Shown here: positions 20,955-30,646 of the stretch, one piece after another
Layout: each line of letters opens with the position of its first letter
Numbering within the stretch: position 1 is the first letter of the stretch
Assembly (NCBI GenBank): GCA_958298945.1
Contig: OY282609.1
Location: forward strand, 64,638,220 to 64,702,219
Direction: 5' to 3'
Origin: Atherix ibis
Lineage: Eukaryota > Arthropoda > Insecta > Diptera > Athericidae
DNA length: 64,000 nt
Made by a program: the position numbers and the translations under genes
The notes under the pieces: generated by a model
Told to the model about the DNA's origin: nothing
The model's input: only the letters and a program-made list of their open reading frames with translations
The model's database searches: none

Positions 20955-21343
20955 GCACTACCACGCATTTTTTTGTTCCAGAATGTTTCTTCCAAATCGC
21001 ACAAATTCGTTCGTTTGAATTTACCGTACGATTTCAAACGTTCACACAGAAAACCACGAAATCCAAAAGTGATGCCAATTTTTGCTACCAACAAGCTTTT
21101 TTCCCGAAACGCACAAATTCCTTTTCTGAATTTACCGCACGATTCTAAAAAACAATTCAACAAAAAAAAACGCACTATATCGCAATATTTCACAATATTG
21201 CGTCGTCAAATGTTCTTCCTTTCTCTTGCACCAACACAACCCTCTTTTTGTGTACTGCACCGCTCGGCACCTTTACGAATTACCGAAAAAAACACTTTTC
21301 GATTTATTTTATTATTCACCTGTCATATTCTGGGCCCATAACC

Positions 21344-21608
21344 TGTTGAGTATAATCGACTGCCGTATAGATTGTTGTAGACTAATTCCGCTGTGGAGTA
21401 AGTGAAATAAATAATGCCGGTACTTTGATACAAAAGTTAATAACAATGAGATCAGTGTGTTTATTGTTCGGCTGCTGAAAGTGAAAGAGACTCTTACATT
21501 TGAGCGTACTGGCCGAGTCGAGCGTAGCGCACACATACTAACGCAAATGACACGCAAAGTGTCAAACTGGAACTAAACCGCAATGAGTGCGCTCAACGAA
21601 TTTCAACA
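21344..21608 (-). repeat. Copia family 1 LTR (shared, copy b)
   Basis: A 265-bp repeat of 1271-1535 with TGTTGA and TCAACA ends. A purine-rich tract and integrase tail adjoin its high side, and a primer-binding site and leader its low side. Confidence 0.85.
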
Positions 21609-21775
21609 CTCCCACTTTTAGTTACCAGTTACCCCAATTCAAAAATGCCAGAAGAAAAATCACGTCACAAGCCACCTCGATTTTGTTCGTTTCCGGATTC
21701 CACACTCGATACGATTTCGAATGATTTTCGTATCCAACGAACCCACACTGACTGCTTTCGGATCCAACTTTTGTT

Positions 21776-22224
21776 GTTTCTCCGTCGCTTCATCTGCCTA
21801 TCGTTCAATTCATGCGGCACCCATTTTCTGATCTTTTCAATCTTCCCCATGGCATGCAGACGCATGAAAATGGCTGGTTGAAATAACAAAAAAAATTAGA
21901 TAAATTGTAAACGTAAAAGAAACTAAAAAACATAAAATTGATTCTATGAAGAAAGTAGAAGGTATTGCCGAGGAAATTAAACCTGAACAGATAAAATGGG
22001 GGAGAAAACGACCAAAAAATCCGAATCCTCTGTCTTGTAAGAAGAAAAAACGAAGTCCTGAAAACTCAGATACTAAACCTAAAAATACTAAAAGTAACTG
22101 ACAATGTGCACAGATTAATGTTGATAGATGTCTAACTCATAAAAGTATTGTGTGTCCATGGTAGCTTAATACGTTCACTCACGCCATCTATGACCAAACA
22201 GCGGATTTAAGCTTATACACCTAA
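21776..22224 (-). mobile_element. Mariner M1, 5' half with foreign filler
   Basis: This continues the mariner broken at 1270. The segment 21776-21879 encodes AMGKIEKIRKWVPHELNDRQ, the transposase region just upstream of the part retained at 1197-1270. The segment 21880-22098 is not mariner but a copy of the Utp23 exon. The segment 22099-22224 is again mariner: the 5' untranslated part and terminal repeat (GCGGATTTAAGCTTATACACC), ending just before a TA at 22225-22226. The transposase N-terminal DNA-binding region is therefore replaced. The copia family 1 insertion site is flanked by similar 5-bp sequences (GTTTT at 1266-1270, GTTTC at 21776-21780). Confidence 0.8.
21880..22098 (+). pseudogene. 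Utp23 exon fragment duplicated inside mariner M1
   Basis: A 219-bp copy of Utp23 positions 280-501 in the same orientation. I see about five substitutions and one 3-bp deletion (one AAG of the Lys run), so roughly 97% identity. A C to T change creates a TAA at about 21900. There are no upstream exons, start codon or terminal exon end, so it is a non-functional fragment. Both borders fall exactly at mariner sequence. Confidence 0.9.
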
Positions 22225-22898
22225 TAGATGATGCGAATGAAAGTTGGGACAAATTTGGCAAATTTTATCTTACACGCAGAATCCATAAAATGTCATATAC
22301 CGCAGGAAAATTGTGTAATTGTAATACTTTTAGCTTGGCATCTATCTACAACAAATTATGTATTTATGTGCCAAATATACGTATGTGGATATGAGCACAA
22401 GCGGAAAATTGATAATATATGATAGCTTCGGGTTCGATATTTCCCAATTCCTTTGGGTAATCAGCAACAAAAAGGACGAACTAAACATTTACGAGTCGAT
22501 TATGCATATATATCGACAGATTTCTAAGACTATTTGATTGTATAAATTATCTATCTATTATTTAGTAAAGTGAGTATTTTTTTAAATATAGTGAATATGA
22601 TTGTGCAAATAAATGTATCAAGTGCAATGTTCTGCTAACAAGATAAATTACCATTTTGGACTCATATTACGAATATGGAAGAGTTATTTTAATCAAGTAC
22701 TTTTTTGTGAGTATACTGTGGGAAGATTACAAAAAAAATATTGTGGATTGTTAAATAAAATTAGCTAACACGAATTCGATTAAACATAAAAAACCACCCA
22801 AATCAAGGTTTGTTTGGAAGACTGTTATTTTTTTTATAAAATTCCCATACGTTCATATGTTAATTATATTTGATTTTAGGTGGTTTCATATAAGAAAA
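22225..22898 (+). other. Upstream region of the DUF229 gene
   Basis: Non-coding AT-rich sequence between the mariner end and the DUF229 start codon. A splice-acceptor-like TTTGATTTTAG ends at 22879, so a 5' untranslated exon probably lies upstream, perhaps near 22500-22580 (AGTAAAGTGAGT resembles a donor). I could not define the promoter. Confidence 0.45.
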
Positions 22899-24872
22899 AT
22901 GATGCTATCTAAACGAGACCCAGATATCCATAACAAAAGAGTATATTTTAAACGTGGTGTATGGATTCTTGGCTGCATATGTTTTATTGGCTATATTTTA
23001 TTCGATTTTAGTATCCATTCGAAACTATTAGATCTAAAAAGACATTTTGCGTTTGAAATGAAAATCAATATTCAAAATACGAATCGTGCTTATTTCGTTG
23101 ATATGATTGGTTGTAAAATGCCTAGCTTTAATATAATTGATGACAATATTGCTCAGTATATGTACGATGTGCCAAAAATTAATTGTGGTAAACCAATAAT
23201 AAAATCCACATCAGATCATATCTATTTGAATATGAACAATACAGAACTCTTGGACGCATATAATATTTTGCATCCGGAGAAGATAAGCTGCCAATACAAA
23301 AGTATATATCGGAAAACAGACGATACCAATATTTATTCGAAACACTACAGTACATTTAATTTGCATGAAAATGCTACTAAAATTGATGATGAGTTTATCA
23401 AATTGAATTGTAAATATGGTAAACGAGGAACATTTTATACAGATTTTGATTTTTTTGTAACTGAGAAAGGACAATCAAAAAAATTTGCCGACCGTAACAG
23501 CGCCAATCAAAAACTATCTGTTATGATTATTGGAATCGATAGTGTATCAAGATTGAATTTTCACAGGCAAATGAATACAACAGCTACATTATTAAGACGC
23601 GATTTCGATGCGATTGAATTATTTGGCTACAATAAGGTAGGGGATAACACTTATCCAAATCTTGTACCTGTTCTTAGTGGTCTGGATGAAAACGAACTAA
23701 ATACAGCATGTTTAGCGAACGGTACAAATAGTACTTACGACGAATGCCCATTTTTATGGAAACGATTTAAAGATAATGGGTATCAAACGGTATATGCTGA
23801 AGATGTGGCAGACTTAGGGCTTTTTAATTATTTTCGAAAAGGATTCAAACAACAACCGGCGGACTATTATTTACGACCAATGATTCTTGAAATGGAGAAA
23901 AATGTTGCTTATAAATTGAAAGGAAATATCCATTTGTGCTTAGGCAATCGTCGTCCAGTAGACATTATTTTCGATTATATAAAAAAACTTATACCTCAAT
24001 TTAAAAGTGATAATTTTTTCTCATTCTTCTGGATGGCATCTTTAACGCACGATTTTTTTAATATGCCAACTCTTATTGACGATGATGTTTTTCACCTTTT
24101 TACTGCCTTGAATAAATCTGGAGTCCTTAATAAAACGGCAGTTTTTCTAATGAGTGATCATGGTTTGAGATGGGGATCATTTAGAAATACATATCAAGGA
24201 ATGATGGAAGAACGACAGCCATTTCTCTATATTGTATTACCAAGTTGGTTTAAATCTGAGTACCCAACCGCAATGATGAACCTCCAGCAAAATACAAGAA
24301 AACTAACGACACATTTTGATCTTCATGCTACATTATTGGATATTATGCACGGTTTACCCGTACTTGAAGACAACATTATTAAAAACCGAGTGTCTGAACT
24401 GCATGAAAACGAACAAATTCCTCGTGGACTAAGTCTATTTTTGCCAATTCCACCTCAGCGTACGTGCGAAAATGCAGCGATTGCATCACACTGGTGTACA
24501 TGTCACGAAAAGCAGAGTCTTCATACAACCGATCAAAGAGTTCAAAAATCTGCAAGATTTATTGTGCGCAATATTAATAAAATGTTAGAAACATATTCTC
24601 AATGTCGCGTTTTATATCTAAATTCAATATTTGAAGCCAATATTGGCGCGTCAAATCTAAACATTTTGAAGCAAGCAGAAAAAAATGTTTTTGTTGATGT
24701 GACTGTACGGATTCAGACAAAACCAGGCATGGGTGAATTTGAAGCTACCGTTCGCCTATACGAAGATGATATAGAATTGACTGGTACCATTAGTCGAACA
24801 AATTTGTATGGAAAACAAAGCTTCTGTGTCGATGATTATACATTGAAAATGTATTGTTATTGTAGCAGATAA
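22899..24872 (+). CDS. DUF229 family membrane protein (sulfatase/alkaline-phosphatase-like)
   Basis: An intronless coding region of 657 residues. A short basic N-terminus precedes a membrane anchor (GVWILGCICFIGYILFDF, about residues 20-37), giving a type II membrane topology with a lumenal or extracellular catalytic part. The DUF229 signature IGIDSVSRLNF occurs at about residue 210, followed by TYPNLVPVLSG and the metal-site-like motif MSDHGLRWG at about residue 418, with WMASLTHD and FDLHATLLD in between and after. The Cys-rich C-terminus fits the family. These proteins belong to the alkaline phosphatase/sulfatase superfamily, but their substrates are unknown to me. I start at the first ATG after the acceptor at 22879; an ATG at 22857 lies in the probable intron. 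Flies carry several paralogues, so I give no symbol. Confidence 0.85.
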   Translation: MMLSKRDPDIHNKRVYFKRGVWILGCICFIGYILFDFSIHSKLLDLKRHFAFEMKINIQNTNRAYFVDMIGCKMPSFNIIDDNIAQYMYDVPKINCGKPIIKSTSDHIYLNMNNTELLDAYNILHPEKISCQYKSIYRKTDDTNIYSKHYSTFNLHENATKIDDEFIKLNCKYGKRGTFYTDFDFFVTEKGQSKKFADRNSANQKLSVMIIGIDSVSRLNFHRQMNTTATLLRRDFDAIELFGYNKVGDNTYPNLVPVLSGLDENELNTACLANGTNSTYDECPFLWKRFKDNGYQTVYAEDVADLGLFNYFRKGFKQQPADYYLRPMILEMEKNVAYKLKGNIHLCLGNRRPVDIIFDYIKKLIPQFKSDNFFSFFWMASLTHDFFNMPTLIDDDVFHLFTALNKSGVLNKTAVFLMSDHGLRWGSFRNTYQGMMEERQPFLYIVLPSWFKSEYPTAMMNLQQNTRKLTTHFDLHATLLDIMHGLPVLEDNIIKNRVSELHENEQIPRGLSLFLPIPPQRTCENAAIASHWCTCHEKQSLHTTDQRVQKSARFIVRNINKMLETYSQCRVLYLNSIFEANIGASNLNILKQAEKNVFVDVTVRIQTKPGMGEFEATVRLYEDDIELTGTISRTNLYGKQSFCVDDYTLKMYCYCSR

Positions 24873-26068
24873 ATAGGGCAACAATTTCTATGAACAATAT
24901 AAAAGTATATATAATGATTATTATAAATGATAATATTTATTATTATTTCTGTAAAAGCCTACAAAAATAGGTATTTAAAAATATTAAACTTTTTGCAAGT
25001 GAATAACAATAAATTTGAGTGAGAATAATTTAGGAAAATTTTGTGAAAACTACATGACAAAAAATCAAAATAACATTTATTCATAAGAAGGCTTTTTTAA
25101 AACGAATTAGCATCAAAAATAGTCATTTAAGCTCATTTTTAATCGAAACTTAAAATTCTTCAACTTTTGTATTAAAACAAAATATAAATAAGAATAATAT
25201 TATAACTAAATTTCCAATAACTCTGATTTATTTTAAAATTCAATAAAATTGAATAACGTTCTGATAAAAGTACCCATGTACAAGTATAGTAGTAAATACG
25301 TATAAAAATATATCATATCTCTTATTGTTTATTTATAGCTAATGTGAGATATATATTATAAATTTTTAAAATTTCTTTAAAGATGTATATTTAAATGTTG
25401 ACTATTACCTAGATTACAATTTATTTGTTGATATATTAAGTACTTAAATTAATAAATGCTCTCGGCTGTAACAGTTGTTTATATTTCGTTTATTAATTCA
25501 AATCAAAAAATTTAATTCATAGTCATATAGCTGGAGTGCACTTTCGTGTCGTCGTGGCGCTAAAAATTTTACATTTCAGTAAATAATACTAGAAAATTAA
25601 AACTTCTCAAGTATTATATTGTTTTTAATAATAATAGTATTTCCAAATATTATATGGTATGTAGTTATAAAAAATATAAAAATTGTTCAATAAATAAAAT
25701 AGATATTAATAGAAATAAAACAATGAAATTTACTAATACTGCAGTAATAAAAATAAAGATATTAAAAATAATTTCTTTATTCTTTCCCATTTTTAAACAA
25801 TAATACAATCACGCATTTCATTAAAAAAAAAAGAGCTATAGAAAAAGTTCTAAATTTACCACGTATTTTAATAATATTTTATTCTAAATCAACGCTTTTT
25901 CGAAATTCGAACTAAAACCGTTTGCAACACTGAAACGGCTTAAGAAAATGAATATGAAAAGAAGAATAAGAAGAAGAAAAAGCGCGTTAACAGCTGTGCT
26001 TATTTTGATTTGGTGAAGTAAATTTTCATTATTTTTGTTATAACAACAATCCGCTGGGGGATCCAACA
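24873..26068. other. Intergenic region, DUF229 gene to Wdr59
   Basis: About 1.2 kb of very AT-rich DNA. It contains polyadenylation-type AATAAA motifs soon after the DUF229 stop and the Wdr59 5' untranslated region near 25900-26068. I see no further gene. Confidence 0.6.
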
Positions 26069-29000
26069 ATGACTGCGACTGAAGTGGTTAAAGAGCAAAC
26101 ATGCCTAGTTAGACAAAGCAGTTCCGTATCAGAATATAGAGATATCCATGCTACTGCCATTTCTGTAGACTATAGCGGAAAATTCCTCCTATTAGCGGGC
26201 AGGTAACTTATAGCCTTTACTAAATTATTCAAGATTAATTTAACGATAGTTGATTTATGCTTACACGAAGGCGACACTTAGCGCTTCATCGAATTGATGG
26301 AACTGAAGATAATGTTTTAAGAAAATATTTAAGAAATTCTAAATATGATGTTTCGGCGGCGGAATGGGCAATATGTCAGAATAGTCAGGAATACTGTGCA
26401 ATTGCTGTATTTACAATGAAAATGTCTTGCATATTTATAAAATATAATTTAAAAGGAATCTCTTTAGAATAGCCAACTTATTGAAGTTGTAAAATGGCGT
26501 TCTTGTGATGCCGAGCTTATACATTCCTTACGGGCGCATACGCGAATGGTGACGGATATCGATTGGCATTCCAAGGAACCTCACCTGTTAGCAAGTTGTT
26601 CTATAGACACATTTACCCATTTATGGGATCTACGAGATCCAAAGAAGCCAACACTGTCTTTAAGTGCTGTGTGCATGTGTAAATAAATATATATTTTGCC
26701 TAAATTAATAATAATATTTAAAAAAAATTGTCTATAAAATAATCAAAAGCTGGTGCAACACAAGTTGGATTCAATAGAGTTTCTGGTAATTTGCTGGCAA
26801 CAGCACATGATGGAGATTTAAGAATATGGGACATAAGGAAAGGATCATGTCCCATTCAATACATAACTGCACATTTAGCAAGGTTGGGGTCTATTTAAAA
26901 TTGCAATATTGACCAATTAAATAATTTACAAGGCAATTGTAGGATTCATGGTATTAACTGGAGTCATAAACATGAAAGTTATCTTACAACGGCTAGTCAA
27001 GATGGTACTGTAAAATATTTTGATGTCAATAACCCACGGAGAGCTGAAAAAATTATTACAACATCATCACCAGTGTGGCGCGCACGATACACTGTAATAC
27101 ACAAAAAATATATAATAATAATAATAAATACATATTCATAAATGTGTTTTCTATAGCCAATCGGCAATGGATTAATAAGTATCGTAGTTCCGCACCTTGG
27201 TAGAGGTGAAAATAGTCTTTTATTATGGAGTAATAGTAAACAAACAGATCCCGTATGTTCATTTATGGGTCATACAGACGTGATACTGGACTTTGCATGG
27301 AGACCAAATAGAGATCCCAGCAGTATGGATATTGTATGTGGTAGATTTCGACTTTAATAATGTATAGATTTTGCTTAAGATAGAATTATATTTAGGATTT
27401 CATAACATGGTCGAGGGATCAAACATTACGCCTTTGGAAAATTGATGAAAACTTGTTAGGCCTTTGTGATCCCACAAATCAAGAAACTGAAGATGAAGGT
27501 GAGATATATTGTTCATAAATTTTCCATTAATATTATTTTATTTTAATCAATAAAACATGATTTACATTAAAAGTTATATCAACTGATGCATGGCCGATTG
27601 CAAAACAAACGGGAGGTGATTCACTTGGCAAATCTCTTAGCGACCAACCCTCTTGTTCATTGCAACATGAATTTTCGCTACTAAATACAAATATTCCACA
27701 TATAGACATCGATGTTTTGGATCCCATTAAAAGACATGCCGTCGTAAAAGTTTCAGCAAATGGGCACGTTATAATTTTAGAAGTAAATTGGTTGTTGTTA
27801 TTAATCATATAATAAATATTAAAATTGTTTTTATTTCAGATAAACTTCCCACAAGATTATCCGAGTCCAAATGTCTCGCCACAGTTTGCATATTGCCCTG
27901 GCACATCACTAGATGAAAACTTATCAATCTCATTGATGAAAATCTTAAAGTCGTGCGCTCTTCAAAGAGTAAAACGAAGTCGTACCTGTTTAGAACAATG
28001 TTTACGAGCACTTGTATTTGCTTTAAAAAGGGTAAGATAATTTCTATTAGAAAAAAAATAATCTATAGTATTGATTTTTGCCATGTTTGCAGTCAACTGG
28101 AGGCGGTGATAAAAATCAACTTCGCTTACAATCACCAAGATTAGAAGGTGCACTAAGCGGTGCCTTACATGATGCTTGTATACCCTTTCCACGAACTTCT
28201 GGTGCAAGATTTAGTGGCGCAGGTTTTTTGGTGACTTTTTCACAACCATTGAATACAAAACGCATTAGTCTACGCCATCAGAATACAACCCCTCGGTATA
28301 AAACTACTTAATCTTTCGGAAAGAACAAAAACAAAATTGGATTTTTTTTTTTAGAGCCCTATCCGCAATTAACGGAGGTTATCTTGGAAATGTGATGGGA
28401 TCACAACCAGTTCTCTATGCTCACAGAGATTCTACATTTTATATTCAAGACAGAATAAGAGTAAGAGATATTGAATAATAATTTTATGAAATTAATTGTT
28501 TTATTTTCAAACGTTTAGAAAAATACTCGAAACAGAAGTTCCCAAAAATTATTGGCAAGCACAACAATATATATTTATAATATTGCGAAAATTTTAAATA
28601 TAAGTAAAGAATTGGCAGAGAAATATATTATGGATAAATCAAACATTATTGGTAACTTAAAATGTATTTTTTTTAAAAATATAATCTTAATAAAATTTAT
28701 GTTTCATTCCAGAACTGTGCAGACATAATGGAAATATAGCAGAATCTGTTGAAAGACTAGAGCTTGTTCAGGCGTGGAATTTGGCTGAAATGATAGCGTC
28801 AATAACAACACCTGAAGATTGTGAATATTCGGAAGTATTGTTTCAACAAAATCCATTTAAAAAGACTTTTTTGGAATCATTGTAGGAGCATCTTTATTTT
28901 AGCTATTTTAATTCTCTGTAATCAATGTAACAACTTATTGCTTTTTTTGTTTTTAAATTTATAGAATATTGCATTTTGCGAAACATAATGATGTCCAAAC

Positions 29001-29758
29001 AGCAGTTATGCTTTGTTGTACTTTTGATAAATTTTGTTCAAAAGAAGATATGCGAAATTTCTGTGGAATTGATATGAACAAATCTTTAAATATGAGTGTA
29101 AAATAAAAATAAATTCTTTTACAGTAGCATATTTTGTAAATGAATTATATTTGCATACATTTTTCAGATATGTAGCAATTCGTTGTCGGATTCTTTCGAT
29201 TTAACTGATAGTAAAATTACTAACAATAATTTGGAAATTAATGGGTAAGAGTTTAACATACAGAAAATCAAAAATGTATGCAAATAGAAACAATAATCTT
29301 ACAGAAAGACTTATAAAAGTACGCAAAAGCATCTTTTCGATACTTTTAAAAAGGCCTATGCAGAAATTCTGTACAGTTGGAAACTTTTAGTGCCCAGAAG
29401 TATGGTTTTGAAGCATCTTTCATTTTGTGTTGAAGAAAATAAACCCGTTGAATTTGCAAGCGAATGCCATAATTGCAAACACTTTAATAAGACGCCATCT
29501 TGCAGTTCTTGTAGCAAAATGCTGCTACATTGTGCGTTATGTCGTCTACCCGTAAAAGGAGCTGCAAATGCATGCCTACATTGCGGTCACGGTGGTCATA
29601 CCAATCACATGAAAGAATGGTTTAAGGTATATTAATAAAGTAGACTTTATACTACAATTTCAAATAATTTTTCTTAATAGAAACATGAGATATGTGCTCA
29701 GGGCTGTGGATGCAGCTGTCTAAGGGAATCAGTTTCATTCTTGAATCGTTTAATATAA
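26069..29758 (+). CDS. Wdr59: Wdr59, GATOR2 complex subunit
   Basis: WDR59 is a subunit of GATOR2, which opposes GATOR1 and so supports TORC1 activation at the lysosome when amino acids are present. I read 17 exons that keep one open frame of 888 residues: 26069-26202, 26271-26406, 26468-26678, 26750-26882, 26943-27093, 27157-27333, 27396-27498, 27574-27782, 27840-28031, 28093-28295, 28355-28460, 28519-28651, 28713-28881, 28965-29097, 29168-29244, 29305-29626 and 29681-29758. The N-terminal half is a WD40 propeller (DIDWHSKEPHLLASCSIDTF, ATAHDGDLRIWDIR, TWSRDQTLRLWKID). A RWD-like middle region follows. The C-terminus is the Cys/His-rich zinc domain (CALCRLPVKGAANACLHCGH, then CAQGCGCSC). It converges with Ge-1. 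Confidence 0.92.
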
Positions 29759-30646
29759 TTGTACCAATTAAACTATATTATTTTTATTTTTTAGTTTTGT
29801 ATGTATAATATATAATCCATAAATAATTAAAAAACATATCTTTTAAATATCTTTGTCTTGTGAAGATACATTTAATTGCGTGTGAATTCATTGAGTTTGG
29901 TTTGTGTCCATTTCGAGTGATATACAGCTACAGCAATCTCGGTTTTTATGTACAATGAGTTGAGATTCAATGACTACGATTTGTATTTAATACTGGGTGA
30001 TCAATAACTTTACCATGTATGCACGAGTGAATTGCTATATCTCACAGATGCTTATACAACACGGAGAGGTATATGTGAGAAGATTGTATCTGACCTTACC
30101 TTATAGACTTTAATTTAAGTACCTTACCTTACTGTACACGGCACCATTTTTCGCAATCTTTTTTTTTGTTACTACATTCGCAACCACTTTTCAGGATGGC
30201 AGCGGCGCGTGATTTTACCTGTTGGCTTCACACGATTTCTAGCTGTGAACAAATGACACATACGTACGTTTACTTCGTGACAAGATATTTCGTCATTGGT
30301 TCTCGTTAAAATAGTAGTAAAAATAGTACCAAAAATAGAACCGGTTCTGTGTACAAATTTCATGTATAAAATTTTTCGAATCTAAAACAAAATAGCCACG
30401 TAATTTTGTATTTTTCTGATATAGATCACAATTCAAATACATTGTTTACAGAGATTGCAAACAGCATATTCACAATTTTCATATCTGAATAAAACTCCAA
30501 GTGATTATTTTATGATATTTTTGCATGTACAAATTTTCTCTTAAAAATATATTTCTTTAGACACTTTAACAAAAATCAGTTACTAAATAGTAACCTCTGA
30601 AGTTTTCACTTTATTATTTTGCCGTCTAAATTAAATCAGCAAAAAT
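29759..30646. other. Convergent intergenic region, Wdr59 and Ge-1
   Basis: About 890 bp between the two stop codons. It should hold both 3' untranslated regions. No ORF of substance and no recognisable element; the short minus ORF at 30172-30363 has no support. Confidence 0.6.

Larger units (their letters stand above)
19430..21775 (-). mobile_element. Copia family 1, copy b, with shared LTR and second unit end
   Basis: Minus-strand copia family 1 sequence. From high to low coordinates it contains an integrase C-terminal piece (21775-21680), a 3' untranslated piece with a purine tract (about 21609-21620), one LTR (21344-21608), the primer-binding site (21331-21343, GGTTATGGGCCCAG region, as in Drosophila copia), leader, gag lacking its N-terminal part, protease, and integrase up to 19430. 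The LTR is thus flanked by internal sequence on both sides: it is the 3' LTR of one unit and the 5' LTR of the next. At 21775 it meets the second half of mariner M1. Confidence 0.8.

Noticed and set aside
22857..22898. Alternative start of the DUF229 protein at 22857.
   Set aside because: A splice acceptor ends at 22879, so this ATG is probably intronic; the ATG at 22899 gives the usual short N-terminus before the membrane anchor.
30172..30363. Minus-strand ORF of 63 residues between Wdr59 and Ge-1.
   Set aside because: No recognisable motif, no splice context, and AT-rich convergent intergenic DNA.
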